Part shown: positions 17,222-29,174 of the stretch, piece after piece
How the letters are laid out: each line of letters opens with the position of its first letter
Position numbering within the stretch: position 1 is the stretch's first letter
Source: Sinorhizobium kostiense
Lineage (GTDB): Bacteria; Pseudomonadota; Alphaproteobacteria; Rhizobiales; Rhizobiaceae
DNA length: 64,000 nt
Assembly (NCBI RefSeq): GCF_017874595.1
Contig: NZ_JAGILA010000007.1
Coordinates: 1 to 64,000 of the forward strand
Reading direction: 5' to 3'
Notes under the pieces: model-generated
What the model saw: the letters and a program-made list of their open reading frames with translations, nothing else
The model's database searches: none
What the model was told of the DNA's origin: nothing
Position numbers and translations under genes: made by a program

Positions 17222-17815
17222 TCATTTTCCTTTTGCAACGATATCCGCACCGCCCGCGCCGGCCTTGGAACGAAGCATCCGCCTGAGTGCGGAGTCGCGC
17301 CTTACAATGTGGTGGTAAAGCGCCGCAGCCGTATGGATGGCCACGATGGCAAGCATGACATAGGCGAGCATCGCGTGAGCGAAGGCCCAGAATGCCTCCG
17401 AGACCTCGGACTTCGGCAACGGCAGATGCGGGATGACGACGAGGTTGAAATAGAAGCTCGGAATGTCGAGCGTCGAGGCGGATGCGACCGCCCAGCCGGC
17501 AAGCGGCACCAAGGTGCTAAGTGCGATCAGCATCAGATGTGTGAATCGGGCGGCATCGTCCTCGACCGCACTGAGGCTAGGAAGCGACTGCGGGCTGCGT
17601 TCGACGAGCCACCATCCCGTTCGAAGGAAGGCCAGCCCCAAGGCAGTGAAGCCGAAGGACTTGTGCCATTGATAGAGTGAGAACTGCAGCACCGGATCGA
17701 TCTCCATGCGCCGCATGACGAAGCCGATCAGCATGAGGCCGAGGATCAGCGCCGCAATCGTCCAATGCAGGGCGATGGTTATCGCTCCAAATCCATGATC
17801 GCTGTTGCGCAGCAT
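17222..17815 (-). CDS. Cytochrome b561 family protein
   Basis: A 197-residue inner-membrane di-heme cytochrome b with four TM helices. Heme-ligand histidines lie in AITIALHWTIAALIL (helix 1), LYQWHKSFGFTALGLAFLR (helix 2), the segment AFAHAMLAYVMLAIVAIHTA and ALYHHIV (helix 4). Bacterial b561 proteins pass electrons from ubiquinol to periplasmic acceptors such as superoxide or partner proteins. It is the first gene of a two-gene unit with the yceI homologue. The start ATG at 17815 gives a standard N-terminus. Confidence 0.92.
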   Translation of the reverse strand: MLRNSDHGFGAITIALHWTIAALILGLMLIGFVMRRMEIDPVLQFSLYQWHKSFGFTALGLAFLRTGWWLVERSPQSLPSLSAVEDDAARFTHLMLIALSTLVPLAGWAVASASTLDIPSFYFNLVVIPHLPLPKSEVSEAFWAFAHAMLAYVMLAIVAIHTAAALYHHIVRRDSALRRMLRSKAGAGGADIVAKGK

Positions 17816-18047
17816 TCCGGGTTGCCCCGCTCGCTTTAATCTCGATTCCGCCGGCGGCGCGGCCGCTTCCTGTCGACGTGAGACGCCCGAGGCTTCGGCT
17901 TTATTCGCTGCGATATTCAGGCGGAGACGAGACTCCCCAGTGAGTATCCACCCCGGCCAGATTATTGAATAGGGGTCCTTTCATTTGTCCAACCGATTTG
18001 CTAGGCCGCTTGCCCGAGAGGAAGCACTTTTTTTGGGAGAAAAATTC

Positions 18048-18809
18048 ATGACGCCCGATATCCGCCCGCTCGTTGCCGGAAACTGGAAGATGAATGGTAC
18101 GCGTGCCTCGCTCGACCAGATCAAGGCTATCGCGGAGGGGGTCAAGGGTGAACTCGCGGCGAAGGTGGAGACGCTGATCTGCCCGCCGGCGACACTCCTT
18201 TACGTCGCGACAGCGCTCTGTGACGACAGCCCGCTTCAGATCGGCGCCCAGGACTGCCACCCGAAGCAGTCGGGCGCCCACACGGGCGATATCTCCGCCG
18301 AGATGATCGCCGATTGCTTCGGCACCCATGTCATCGTCGGCCACTCCGAGCGGCGCACCGATCATGCCGAGAACGATGCGCTGGTCCGGGCGAAGACGGA
18401 AGCGGCCCACGCTGCCGACCTCGTCGCCATCGTCTGCATCGGCGAGACGGAAGAGGAAAGGAAGAGCGGCAAGACGCTCGATGTCCTGAAGCGCCAGCTT
18501 GCCGAGAGCCTGCCGGACGCGGCGGGCGCTGCTAATACCGTGATTGCCTACGAGCCGGTCTGGGCGATCGGCACGGGGCTGACCCCGACCGCAGCCGACG
18601 TCGAAGACGCGCACGCTTTCATGCGCCGGGAACTGGCCGCGCGTTTTGGCAGCGAGGGAGATAAGATGCGCATCCTCTACGGCGGCTCCGTCAAGCCGTC
18701 CAACGCCAAGGAACTGATGGCTGTCGCCAATGTCGACGGGGCGCTGATCGGCGGCGCGAGCTTGAAGGCGGAGGATTTCCTCGCCATCTACAGGGCCTAT
18801 GAAGAATAA
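18048..18809 (+). CDS. tpiA: Triosephosphate isomerase
   Basis: Interconverts dihydroxyacetone phosphate and glyceraldehyde 3-phosphate. The 253-residue TIM barrel has the substrate Lys in GNWKMNG, the electrophilic His in GHSERR, the catalytic Glu in [11 protein letters not shown] and the phosphate loop in YGGSVKPSN. The ATG at 18048 follows a GGGAGA and is preceded by A/T-rich DNA. An upstream in-frame extension to 17985 is not family sequence. A RIME-like element begins 16 bp after the stop. Confidence 0.97.
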   Translation: MTPDIRPLVAGNWKMNGTRASLDQIKAIAEGVKGELAAKVETLICPPATLLYVATALCDDSPLQIGAQDCHPKQSGAHTGDISAEMIADCFGTHVIVGHSERRTDHAENDALVRAKTEAAHAADLVAIVCIGETEEERKSGKTLDVLKRQLAESLPDAAGAANTVIAYEPVWAIGTGLTPTAADVEDAHAFMRRELAARFGSEGDKMRILYGGSVKPSNAKELMAVANVDGALIGGASLKAEDFLAIYRAYEE

Positions 18810-18825
18810 CCGCCTGAAGGCCCAA

Positions 18826-18928
18826 CTGCATGTCTCCTTGAATCGACCTCGGTTTAAGGACAAAGACATGCAGCAATTCAGAGTGCTACAGCGACCTTTG
18901 CGCGTCTGATAAGACGCGCGGCGCTGTA
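18826..18928 (-). repeat. RIME-like mosaic palindrome, copy C (complete, reverse orientation)
   Basis: Two palindromic modules are seen. CTGCATGTCTCCTTGAATCG pairs with TTTAAGGACAAAGACATGCAG (18826-18873). Then CTACAGCG (18886-18893) pairs with CGCTGTAG (18921-18928) around a perfect hairpin GCGCGTCT-GATA-AGACGCGC (18900-18919). Reversed, it reads as the copy at 52874-52984 and as the left-edge copy. It is just downstream of tpiA and could act as a 3' end or mRNA-stabilising structure. Confidence 0.8.
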
Positions 18929-19052
18929 GGGTCGGCCCGGGGGCTTGGAATGGCTGGCGGCTTGGTATAAAGAGGCGCCAAAATTTGCGCGCGGCCGCTC
19001 GTGGCCGCGATCATTCGATTCGATGCCCCGGAGAGGGCAGGACTGGAAGCTG

Positions 19053-19550
19053 ATGCAGACCGTATTACTCGTCATCTATCTCATGGTCGTCGTCGCCCTG
19101 ATCGGCGTCGTCCTCATTCAGCGTTCCGAAGGTGGCGGTCTCGGCATCGGCGGCGGGTCCGGCTTCATGTCGGCACGCGGCACGGCCAACGCTTTGACGC
19201 GCACCACCGCCATACTTGCTTTCCTTTTCTTCGCCCTGGCTCTGGCGATGGGCATTCTCGCGCGTTACGAACCCAGCGAGACGGACATTCTCGAGCGTAT
19301 TCCGGGAACGGGAACCAGCGGTGGCGTGCTCGATTCGCTTGGCGGCGGTCAGACGGCACCTGCTGCCGGCACCCAAGCTCCGGCTCCTGACGGCGCCCAA
19401 GCTCCGGCGACCGGTAACGGCGTTCCCGCTGACGGCGCGGCCGCGCCTGCGCAGGCTCCGGCCGGTGCCGCTCCTGCTCCCCAAGCACCTGCGGCACCTG
19501 CGGCCGGCACCAACGGCAATACGGGATCGCAGGTTCCGAGCGGCCAATAA
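19053..19550 (+). CDS. secG: Preprotein translocase subunit SecG
   Basis: Small membrane subunit of the SecYEG channel. The N-terminal core MQTVLLVIYLMVVVALIGVV, the LIQRSEGGGLGIGGG loop and the second TM helix (AILAFLFFALALAMGIL) are canonical. The ATG at 19053 is chosen because the family begins at this helix; an extension to 18945 is non-homologous. After about residue 85 there is an unusually long Ala/Pro/Gly-rich tail with imperfect repeats of the type APAPDGAQAPATG, about 70 residues, common in rhizobial SecG and probably disordered in the periplasm. Confidence 0.95.
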   Translation: MQTVLLVIYLMVVVALIGVVLIQRSEGGGLGIGGGSGFMSARGTANALTRTTAILAFLFFALALAMGILARYEPSETDILERIPGTGTSGGVLDSLGGGQTAPAAGTQAPAPDGAQAPATGNGVPADGAAAPAQAPAGAAPAPQAPAAPAAGTNGNTGSQVPSGQ

Positions 19551-19572
19551 GGCCGTAGGTCGAAATAAGCCG

Positions 19573-19604
19573 CCGGCGGATGCTTCATCCGCCGGTTTTG
19601 TTTT
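19573..19604 (+). terminator. Intrinsic terminator of secG
   Basis: CCGGCGGATG (19573-19582) and CATCCGCCGG (19586-19595) form a perfect 10-bp stem with a CTT loop, followed by TTTTGTTTT. It lies 23 bp after the secG stop and about 95 bp before the pyrG start. Confidence 0.9.
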
Positions 19605-19699
19605 GTGTGAAATCAGCCGCGACAAAAGAACGGAAAAATTCGGGAAGACGAATTTTTTCGGTGGCGGAATCGTTTATGAAAAGGTATCCGGTGACTCCC

Positions 19700-21328
19700 A
19701 TGGCGCGATATGTATTCATCACTGGCGGCGTGGTTTCCTCCCTCGGAAAAGGCATTGCTGCGGCCGCTCTCGGAGCGCTGCTGCAGGCGCGTGGTTACCG
19801 GGTGAGGCTGCGCAAACTCGACCCCTACCTCAATGTCGATCCGGGCACCATGAGCCCGACGCAGCATGGCGAGGTGTTCGTCACCGACGACGGCGCGGAA
19901 ACCGACCTCGATCTCGGCCATTACGAGCGCTTCACCGGACGCTCGGCGACTAAGACCGACAACATCACCACGGGCCGGATCTATAAGAACATCATCGACA
20001 AGGAACGGCGCGGCGACTATCTCGGCGCGACGGTTCAGGTGATCCCCCACGTCACCAACGAGATCAAGAACTTCATCACTGACGGCAATGACGACTACGA
20101 CTTCGTCATTTGCGAAATCGGCGGCACCGTCGGCGACATCGAGGCGATGCCCTTCATGGAAGCGATCCGCCAGCTCGGCAACGACCTGCCGCGCGGCACT
20201 GCCGTCTACGTCCATCTGACCCTGATGCCCTATATCCCGGCAGCAGGCGAGTTGAAGACCAAGCCGACCCAGCATTCGGTCAAGGAATTGCAGGCCCTCG
20301 GCATTCATCCCGACATTCTGCTCGTGCGCGCCGACCGCGAAATCCCGGAAGCGGAGCGCCGGAAGCTGTCGCTCTTCTGCAATGTCCGCCAGTCCGCCGT
20401 CATCCAGGCGCTCGATGTGGCCTCGATCTACGACGTGCCGATCGCCTATCACAAGGAAGGCCTCGACAATGAAGTGCTCGCTGCCTTCGGCATCGAGCCG
20501 GCGCCGAAGCCGCGCATGGACGCCTGGGAAAATGTGGCCCATCGGATCCGCACGCCCGAGGGCGAAGTTACGATCGCGATCGTCGGAAAATATACCGGCC
20601 TCAAGGATGCCTATAAGTCGCTGATCGAGGCGCTGTATCACGGCGGCATCGCCAACCGCGTCAGGGTCAAGCTCGAATGGATCGAATCGGAGATCTTCGA
20701 GAAGGAAGATCCGGCGCCCTATCTCGAAAAGGTGCATGGCATCCTCGTGCCCGGCGGCTTCGGCGAGCGCGGCTCGGAGGGGAAGATGAATGCCGCGCGC
20801 TTCGCTCGTGAACGCAAGGTGCCCTATTTCGGCATCTGCTTCGGCATGCAGATGGCGGTAGTCGAGGCAGCGCGCAATCTCGCAGGCATCGAGAAGGCGT
20901 CTTCGACGGAATTCGGCCCGACCAAGGAGCCGGTCGTCGGCCTTATGACCGAATGGCTCAAGGGCAACGAACTCGAGAAGCGCTCGGCTTCCGGCGACCT
21001 CGGCGGCACGATGCGTCTCGGCGCCTATCGCGCCGCGCTCAAAGCGGGAACGAAGATCGCCGAGATTTACGGATCGACCGACATTTCCGAGCGCCATCGC
21101 CATCGCTACGAGGTCAATGTCGATTACAAGGAGCGGCTGGAATCCTGCGGTCTCCTCTTCTCCGGCATGTCGCCGGACGGCCTGCTGCCGGAAACCATCG
21201 AGTATCCGGACCATCCGTGGTTCATCGGCGTACAGTATCACCCCGAGTTGAAGTCGCGTCCGCTCGAACCGCATCCGCTGTTTGCGAGCTTCATCGAAGC
21301 GGCGCTGGTACAGTCGCGGCTGGTATAG
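19700..21328 (+). CDS. pyrG: CTP synthase
   Basis: Makes CTP from UTP, ATP and glutamine. The 542-residue protein has the N-terminal synthetase domain ([46 protein letters not shown]) and the C-terminal class I glutamine amidotransferase domain with the nucleophile Cys in [16 protein letters not shown]-type E/H residues near the end ([12 protein letters not shown]) and the oxyanion loop GGFGERG. The ATG at 19700 matches family N-termini; extension to 19580 does not. Synteny secG-pyrG-(VOC)-kdsA-eno is typical of Rhizobiaceae. Confidence 0.98.
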   Translation: MARYVFITGGVVSSLGKGIAAAALGALLQARGYRVRLRKLDPYLNVDPGTMSPTQHGEVFVTDDGAETDLDLGHYERFTGRSATKTDNITTGRIYKNIIDKERRGDYLGATVQVIPHVTNEIKNFITDGNDDYDFVICEIGGTVGDIEAMPFMEAIRQLGNDLPRGTAVYVHLTLMPYIPAAGELKTKPTQHSVKELQALGIHPDILLVRADREIPEAERRKLSLFCNVRQSAVIQALDVASIYDVPIAYHKEGLDNEVLAAFGIEPAPKPRMDAWENVAHRIRTPEGEVTIAIVGKYTGLKDAYKSLIEALYHGGIANRVRVKLEWIESEIFEKEDPAPYLEKVHGILVPGGFGERGSEGKMNAARFARERKVPYFGICFGMQMAVVEAARNLAGIEKASSTEFGPTKEPVVGLMTEWLKGNELEKRSASGDLGGTMRLGAYRAALKAGTKIAEIYGSTDISERHRHRYEVNVDYKERLESCGLLFSGMSPDGLLPETIEYPDHPWFIGVQYHPELKSRPLEPHPLFASFIEAALVQSRLV

Positions 21329-21474
21329 CGCGCGCCTGGATCTTGCGACGATTGCGGGTGGCCGGTCCCATGGACCGACCACCGACGTTTGAACTTGGCT
21401 GCGGCGATTCCTGCGCTTGCAATCATCCGGCAAAAGTTGCAAACAGCGGCTAACCGGTCATCAGGGAATCCGCC

Positions 21475-22365
21475 ATGAGCCTATCCAAGCGAACCGCCCG
21501 CCCGCTCGATCATCTCGTGCTGCCGGTCGCGGATCTTGGACGTGCCAGGCGTCGCCTGACTGATCTCGGCTTCACCGTCGCTGAAAACGCGCGCCATCCC
21601 TTCGGCACAGAGAACGCTTGCGTCTTCTTTTCCGACGATACCTATTTGGAGCCTCTGGGCGTTGCATCGCGCGAGGAATGCGAGGCCGCGGCGCTGGACG
21701 GCAATGTCTTTGTCGCGCGCGACCAGGCCTTCCGCTTCCGCCAGGGCCCCGAGGGGCTTTCGGCGGTCGTGCTTGCCACGCCGGATGCCGCCGAAGACCA
21801 CATCCGCTTTCGGGCACACGGCATCTCCGGCGGCGACATGCTTGAATTTTCCCGCCCGATGCGCCTGCCCGACGGCCGCGAAGGCTTGGGCTCCTTCCGC
21901 CTTGCCTTTGCCGCGGACCTGAGGTCGCCGGATTTCTTCCTCTTCTCCTGTCAGCGCATCCGCGCGCTTCCAGTTGACAGTGCGACGCTTCACCGTCACG
22001 AGAACGGTGTGCTCGGCATTGCCGAAGTCATCCTGTCGGAGCCGAATCCCACGGACTTCCAATATTTGTTGCAGGAATGCCTCGACGAGCGCGAGGTCTC
22101 GGCCCACTCCTTCGGCATGGACATCCAGGCCGGAAACGCCAAGCTCAACGTCCTCAACCCGGCCGGCATGGCGGCCTTCTTCGGCCGCTCCATCAACAGT
22201 GCCGAGCGCGGCTTGCGCGGCCGTGCGGTGGTGTTCCGTGTTGGCGACCTTGAAGCGACACGTGCGCTTTTCGCGCAAAACGACATTGAATTTGCAGAAA
22301 TGGGCGGACGCCTCATTGTCCCGGAAGCGCCGGGGCAGGGGGTGATATTCGCGTTTGGAGCATGA
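21475..22365 (+). CDS. VOC family protein (glyoxalase-like domain)
   Basis: A 296-residue protein with the beta-alpha-beta-beta-beta vicinal-oxygen-chelate fold in two halves. The first half ([49 protein letters not shown]) is clear; the second ([20 protein letters not shown]) carries another module. It resembles the Glyoxalase_like group rather than GloA, so its substrate is unknown. It lies between pyrG and kdsA; its TGA overlaps or abuts the kdsA start, implying co-transcription with kdsA. Confidence 0.87.
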   Translation: MSLSKRTARPLDHLVLPVADLGRARRRLTDLGFTVAENARHPFGTENACVFFSDDTYLEPLGVASREECEAAALDGNVFVARDQAFRFRQGPEGLSAVVLATPDAAEDHIRFRAHGISGGDMLEFSRPMRLPDGREGLGSFRLAFAADLRSPDFFLFSCQRIRALPVDSATLHRHENGVLGIAEVILSEPNPTDFQYLLQECLDEREVSAHSFGMDIQAGNAKLNVLNPAGMAAFFGRSINSAERGLRGRAVVFRVGDLEATRALFAQNDIEFAEMGGRLIVPEAPGQGVIFAFGA

Positions 22366-22367
22366 TA

Positions 22368-24619
<2,252 letters not shown>

Positions 24620-24641
24620 GTAGAGGAGTTGGCTTCTGTGC

Positions 24642-24694
24642 TGCCCCTCATCCGCCTGCCTGTCCTCCGCAGCGGCTGCGGAGGGTGAGGGGCA
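24642..24694. repeat. Palindromic repeat downstream of eno
   Basis: Outer arms TGCCCCTCA (24642-24650) and TGAGGGGCA (24686-24694) enclose an inner stem CCTCCGCAG (24664-24672) and CTGCGGAGG (24676-24684). The CCCCTCATCCGCCTGCC head is, from memory, a very common intergenic repeat of Sinorhizobium and relatives. It is followed by the eno terminator. Confidence 0.7.
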
Positions 24695-24734
24695 AATCAA
24701 AGATATCTCGGCCGATTACTGTCGCCATATTCCC

Positions 24735-24772
24735 AACCCGCCTGCCTCCCGGCCGGCGGGTTTCCCTTTTTT
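24735..24772 (+). terminator. Intrinsic terminator after eno
   Basis: AACCCGCC (24735-24742) pairs with GGCGGGTT (24755-24762), followed by TCCCTTTTTT. It separates eno from the ftsB/DivIC gene, which should therefore have its own promoter in the stretch 24773-24851. Confidence 0.85.
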
Positions 24773-24851
24773 CCTGCCATTCATGGTCAACGGTCGGTTA
24801 ATCAATCACCGTTACTCTCTGCTTTCGTATTGCGTAGCAGGACATGAAGCG

Positions 24852-25172
24852 ATGTGGACACGGCATCACAAGAAGCGCAGGCTGGGGCGGCTGGTAGTGC
24901 CGCTGATGGCGGTCGCCTTTCTTTCCTACTTCGGATATCATTCCATCCATGGCGGTTACGGTCTGAAGGCGGCGGAGGAGTTTGATCGCCAGATCGCCGA
25001 ACGGCAGCAGCGGCTCGATGCGCTCACTCGGATGCGACAAATCCTGGAAAAGGAGGTCGAACTGATGAGTGACGGGTCGCTGGAAAGGGACATGCTGGAT
25101 GAGAAGGCTCGGCTCGCGCTCAACATGTCGCGAAGCGATGAGATTGTCATTTTTCATCATCCGAGCAATTAA
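24852..25172 (+). CDS. Septum formation initiator FtsB/DivIC family
   Basis: A 106-residue bitopic membrane protein: a basic N-terminus (MWTRHHKKRRLGR), one TM helix (LVVPLMAVAFLSYFGYHSI) and an extracytoplasmic coiled coil from about residue 40 (LKAAEEFDRQIAERQQRLDAL to EVELMSDGSLER). The terminal DMLDEKARLALNM fits the FtsB/DivIC signature. It would join the FtsQLB divisome complex. The ATG at 24852 gives a proper N-in topology. The order eno-ftsB-pdhA is the usual rhizobial context. Confidence 0.9.
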   Translation: MWTRHHKKRRLGRLVVPLMAVAFLSYFGYHSIHGGYGLKAAEEFDRQIAERQQRLDALTRMRQILEKEVELMSDGSLERDMLDEKARLALNMSRSDEIVIFHHPSN

Positions 25173-25308
25173 CCTAAAACTGGTTAATTAAAATTTGCTA
25201 AATAAAATCAACAGCTTCCGCTGAATGCGAGCCATGCAAATATGGCATTGCTGTGTCGCGCTTCTTTGCCTATGGTAGCCGCCAAAGGCTAACCATTGGG
25301 AGGAACGA

Positions 25309-26355
25309 ATGGCACCGCGAAAATCCGCGTCCGTTTCCAGCCGCAAGACCGTCGGCAAGCCGTCCAGGAAGGACTTCACCGGCGGCACCATCGCCGAATT
25401 CTCCAAGGAAGACGATCTAAAGGCCTACCGCGAAATGCTGCTGATCCGGCGTTTCGAGGAAAAGGCCGGCCAGCTCTACGGCATGGGCTTCATCGGCGGC
25501 TTCTGTCACCTCTATATCGGCCAGGAGGCCGTCGTCGTCGGCATGCAGATGGCGCTGAAAGAGGGCGACCAGGTCATTACCGGTTACCGCGATCATGGCC
25601 ACATGCTCGCCTGCGGCATGAGCGCCCGCGGCGTGATGGCGGAACTCACCGGGCGTCGTGGCGGCCTTTCCAAGGGGAAGGGCGGCTCGATGCACATGTT
25701 CTCCAAGGAGAAGCATTTTTACGGCGGCCACGGCATCGTCGGTGCCCAGGTTTCTCTCGGCACGGGACTCGCCTTTGCCAACAGGTACCGCGCTAACGAT
25801 AATGTAAGTCTCACCTACTTCGGCGATGGCGCCGCCAACCAGGGCCAGGTCTACGAAAGCTTCAACATGGCCGCGCTCTGGAAGCTGCCGGTGATCTACA
25901 TCGTCGAGAACAATCGCTATGCGATGGGAACATCCGTGTCGCGTGCCTCGGCCCAGACGGATTTCTCCCAGCGCGGCGCTTCTTTCGGCATTCCCGGCTA
26001 TCAGGTCGACGGCATGGACGTGCGTGCCGTCAAGGCGGCGGCGGATGAGGCTGTTGAACATGGCCGCTCCGGCAAGGGGCCGATCATTCTCGAAATGTTG
26101 ACCTATCGTTACCGCGGGCACTCCATGTCCGATCCGGCGAAGTATCGCTCGAAGGACGAAGTGCAGAAGATGCGTTCGGAGCATGATCCGATCGAGCAGG
26201 TGAGGGCCCGCCTGATGGAGAAGGGCTGGGCGAACGAAGATGAGCTGAAGCAGATCGACAAGGAGGTCCGCGATATCGTGGCCGACAGTGCCGATTTTGC
26301 CCAGTCTGATCCGGAGCCGGATCCGTCCGAGCTTTACACCGACATCCTGCTTTGA
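25309..26355 (+). CDS. pdhA: Pyruvate dehydrogenase E1 component, alpha subunit
   Basis: TPP-dependent decarboxylase subunit of the pyruvate dehydrogenase complex, which makes acetyl-CoA. The 348 residues contain [32 protein letters not shown], the TPP/Mg motif ([34 protein letters not shown]) and the [11 protein letters not shown] phospho-loop region. There is a Lys/Ser-rich N-terminal tail. A GGGAGGAA site precedes the ATG. It is the first gene of pdhA-pdhB-pdhC, with 17 bp to pdhB. Confidence 0.97.
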   Translation: MAPRKSASVSSRKTVGKPSRKDFTGGTIAEFSKEDDLKAYREMLLIRRFEEKAGQLYGMGFIGGFCHLYIGQEAVVVGMQMALKEGDQVITGYRDHGHMLACGMSARGVMAELTGRRGGLSKGKGGSMHMFSKEKHFYGGHGIVGAQVSLGTGLAFANRYRANDNVSLTYFGDGAANQGQVYESFNMAALWKLPVIYIVENNRYAMGTSVSRASAQTDFSQRGASFGIPGYQVDGMDVRAVKAAADEAVEHGRSGKGPIILEMLTYRYRGHSMSDPAKYRSKDEVQKMRSEHDPIEQVRARLMEKGWANEDELKQIDKEVRDIVADSADFAQSDPEPDPSELYTDILL

Positions 26356-26372
26356 TCCGGGGAGGGACCAAT

Positions 26373-27752
26373 ATGCCAGTAGAAATCCTTATGCCCGCGC
26401 TTTCCCCGACCATGGAGGAAGGCACGCTCTCGAAATGGCTGAAGAACGAGGGGGACAAGGTGTCCTCCGGCGACGTCATCGCCGAGATTGAGACCGACAA
26501 GGCGACGATGGAAGTCGAAGCGGTCGATGAAGGCACGATCGGTAAGCTGCTGATTGCCGCCGGTACGGAGGGCGTCAAGGTCAATACACCGATCGCCGTG
26601 CTGCTGCAGGACGGCGAGGGTGCCGGTGACATTGCTACGGCCAAGGCCGAGGCGCCGAAAGCGGAAGCGCCGAAGCCCGCTCCTGCCGAAACGCCTGCGG
26701 CGCCGACGCCCGTCGCGGCGCAGCCGAAGGCGGAAATTCCCGCCGATCCGGCAATTCCTGCCGGAACCGAAATGGTCACTCAGACCGTGCGCGAGGCGCT
26801 TCGCGACGCGATGGCTGAAGAAATGCGCGCCAATGACGACGTCTTCGTCATGGGCGAGGAAGTTGCCGAATACCAGGGCGCCTACAAGGTCACGCAGGGC
26901 CTGCTGCAGGAATTCGGACCGCGCCGCGTCGTCGATACGCCGATCACCGAGCATGGTTTCGCCGGCGTCGGCGTGGGTGCGGCGATGACCGGGCTGCGCC
27001 CGATCGTCGAGTTCATGACCTTCAACTTCGCCATGCAGGCGATCGACCAGATCATCAACTCCGCCGCCAAGACGCTCTATATGTCCGGCGGCCAGATGGG
27101 CGCGCCGATCGTCTTCCGCGGCCCGAACGGCGCCGCCGCGCGCGTCGCCGCGCAACACTCGCAGTGCTATGCCGCCTGGTACAGCCAAATTCCGGGCCTA
27201 AAGGTGGTCATGCCCTATACGGCGGCCGACGCCAAGGGCCTCCTCAAGGCAGCCATCCGCGACCCGAACCCGGTGATCTTCCTCGAGAACGAGATCCTCT
27301 ACGGCCAGTCCTTCGAAGTGCCGAAGCTCGACGATTTCGTGTTGCCGATTGGCAAGGCCCGCATCCACCGCGTCGGCAAGGATGCGACCATCGTCTCCTT
27401 CGGGATCGGCATGACCTATGCGGTGAAGGCGGCCGCCGAGCTCGAGGCACAGGGCATCGACGTCGAACTCATCGACCTTCGCACCATCCGTCCGATGGAC
27501 CTTCCGACGGTCATCGAATCCGTCAAGAAAACCGGCCGACTGGTTACGGTCGAGGAAGGCTATCCGCAGTCTTCCGTCGGTACCGAGATCGCCACCCGCG
27601 TCATGCAGCAGGCCTTCGACTATCTCGATGCGCCGGTGCTGACGATCGCCGGAAAGGATGTGCCGATGCCCTATGCGGCCAATCTCGAGAAGCTCGCCTT
27701 GCCGAACGTCGCCGAAATCGTCGAGGCGGTGAAAGCCGTCTGCTACAAATAA
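26373..27752 (+). CDS. pdhB: Pyruvate dehydrogenase E1 component, beta subunit with N-terminal lipoyl domain
   Basis: A 459-residue E1-beta that carries an extra lipoyl domain at residues 1-80 (lipoyl Lys in ETDKATMEV), an Ala/Pro/Glu linker at about 90-135, and then the transketolase-type beta subunit from [14 protein letters not shown] onwards, including [34 protein letters not shown] and the C-terminal domain [12 protein letters not shown]. The lipoyl-E1beta fusion is a known alphaproteobacterial feature. GGAGGG precedes the ATG at 26373. The lipoyl module is nearly identical to that of the next gene. Confidence 0.97.
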   Translation: MPVEILMPALSPTMEEGTLSKWLKNEGDKVSSGDVIAEIETDKATMEVEAVDEGTIGKLLIAAGTEGVKVNTPIAVLLQDGEGAGDIATAKAEAPKAEAPKPAPAETPAAPTPVAAQPKAEIPADPAIPAGTEMVTQTVREALRDAMAEEMRANDDVFVMGEEVAEYQGAYKVTQGLLQEFGPRRVVDTPITEHGFAGVGVGAAMTGLRPIVEFMTFNFAMQAIDQIINSAAKTLYMSGGQMGAPIVFRGPNGAAARVAAQHSQCYAAWYSQIPGLKVVMPYTAADAKGLLKAAIRDPNPVIFLENEILYGQSFEVPKLDDFVLPIGKARIHRVGKDATIVSFGIGMTYAVKAAAELEAQGIDVELIDLRTIRPMDLPTVIESVKKTGRLVTVEEGYPQSSVGTEIATRVMQQAFDYLDAPVLTIAGKDVPMPYAANLEKLALPNVAEIVEAVKAVCYK

Positions 27753-27766
27753 GAGGGGGTCGTTCG

Positions 27767-29119
27767 ATGCCAATCAACATCACCATGCCGGCCCTGTCTC
27801 CAACGATGGAAGAAGGCAATCTCGCCAAGTGGCTGGTCAAGGAAGGCGACAAGGTCAAGTCCGGCGACGTCATCGCCGAGATCGAGACCGATAAGGCGAC
27901 GATGGAAGTCGAAGCCGTCGATGAGGGCACGGTTGCCAAGATCGTCGTTCCGGCCGGTACCGAGGGCGTCAAGGTCAACGCGCTGATCGCCGTCCTCGCA
28001 GAAGAGGGCGAGGATGTCTCCACCGCCGCCAAGGGCGGCAACGGTGCCGCCGCCCCGGCATCCGCCGCCAAGGCGGAAGCGGCTCCCGCCACGAGCGCCA
28101 ATGCGCCCGCGCCTGCAGCAGCACCTGCGTCCAAGGCGGCTGCACCGGCGCCGGCCGCAGCACCGGCACGGACGGCGGCCACTGATGGGAAGCGCATCTT
28201 CTCCTCGCCGCTCGCCCGCCGTCTCGCAAGGGAAGCAGGCATCGATCTCACTGCGATCGCCGGATCCGGCCCCTACGGCCGCGTCGTCAAGAAGGACGTC
28301 GAGGCTGCCGCTGCCGGAGGTGTCGCAAAGCCTGCTGCCCCTGCTCCAGCCGCGGCACCGGCCCCGGCGCTTGCCAAGGGCATGTCGGAGGACGCCGTCC
28401 TCAAGCTCTTCGAACCGGGCTCCTACGAGCTCGTTCCGCATGACGGCATGCGCAAGACGATCGCCAAGCGCCTGCAGGAATCGAAGCAGACGATCCCGCA
28501 TTTTTATGTTTCGGTCGATTGCGAGCTGGATGCATTGCTGGCACTTCGCGCTCAGCTCAATGCCGCTGCCCCTGAGAAGGACGGCAAGCCCGTCTACAAG
28601 CTCTCGGTCAACGACATGGTGATCAAGGCCCTGGCGCTGGCGCTTCGAGACGTTCCGGACGCGAACGTCTCCTGGACCGATGCGAACATGGTCAAGCACA
28701 AGCATGCCGATGTCGGCGTTGCCGTTTCGATCCCGGGCGGCCTGATCACGCCGATCATCCGCAGGGCGGAGTTGAAGAGCCTGTCTGCCATCTCCAACGA
28801 GATGAAGGATTTCGGCAAGCGCGCCAAGGAGCGCAAGCTGAAGCCGGAAGAGTACCAGGGCGGTACCACGGCGGTTTCCAACATGGGCATGATGGGCGTC
28901 AAGAACTTCGCCGCCGTCGTCAACCCGCCGCACGCGACGATTCTCGCCGTCGGCGCCGGCGAGGAGCGCGTCGTCGTCAGGAACAAGGAGATGGTCATCG
29001 CCAACATGATGACCGTGACGCTTTCCACCGACCATCGCTGCGTCGATGGCGCGCTCGGCGCCGAACTGCTCGCCGCCTTCAAGCGCTACATCGAAAATCC
29101 GATGGGCATGCTGGTCTGA
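27767..29119 (+). CDS. pdhC: Dihydrolipoamide acetyltransferase (PDH E2)
   Basis: Core acetyltransferase of pyruvate dehydrogenase. The 450-residue protein has one N-terminal lipoyl domain (1-80), an Ala/Pro linker, a peripheral subunit-binding domain at about 140-180 ([29 protein letters not shown]), a second Ala/Pro linker and the catalytic domain ([20 protein letters not shown] to the terminal active-site motif [14 protein letters not shown]). AGAGGGGG precedes the ATG at 27767. A longer upstream frame is a shadow of pdhB. Confidence 0.97.
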   Translation: MPINITMPALSPTMEEGNLAKWLVKEGDKVKSGDVIAEIETDKATMEVEAVDEGTVAKIVVPAGTEGVKVNALIAVLAEEGEDVSTAAKGGNGAAAPASAAKAEAAPATSANAPAPAAAPASKAAAPAPAAAPARTAATDGKRIFSSPLARRLAREAGIDLTAIAGSGPYGRVVKKDVEAAAAGGVAKPAAPAPAAAPAPALAKGMSEDAVLKLFEPGSYELVPHDGMRKTIAKRLQESKQTIPHFYVSVDCELDALLALRAQLNAAAPEKDGKPVYKLSVNDMVIKALALALRDVPDANVSWTDANMVKHKHADVGVAVSIPGGLITPIIRRAELKSLSAISNEMKDFGKRAKERKLKPEEYQGGTTAVSNMGMMGVKNFAAVVNPPHATILAVGAGEERVVVRNKEMVIANMMTVTLSTDHRCVDGALGAELLAAFKRYIENPMGMLV

Positions 29120-29127
29120 CGCGATCC

Positions 29128-29148
29128 GGACCGGCGTCCAGCCGGTCC
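29128..29148 (+). terminator. Possible weak terminator or attenuator after pdhC
   Basis: GGACCGGC (29128-29135) and GCCGGTCC (29141-29148) form an 8-bp stem with a 5-base loop, followed by TTCTCCC rather than a T-run. It lies 9 bp after the pdhC stop, 27 bp before the arylesterase gene. Confidence 0.45.
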
Positions 29149-29174
29149 TTCTCCCCTGACAAGCGAGTAGGCAG

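Noticed and set aside
19613-21442. A 609-codon minus-strand frame over pyrG
   Set aside because: Exactly covers pyrG on the opposite strand, with low-complexity charged sequence; no independent support.
27164-27766. Upstream extension of the pdhC frame
   Set aside because: It reads through pdhB out of frame; the lipoyl-domain start at 27767 with a ribosome site is clear.
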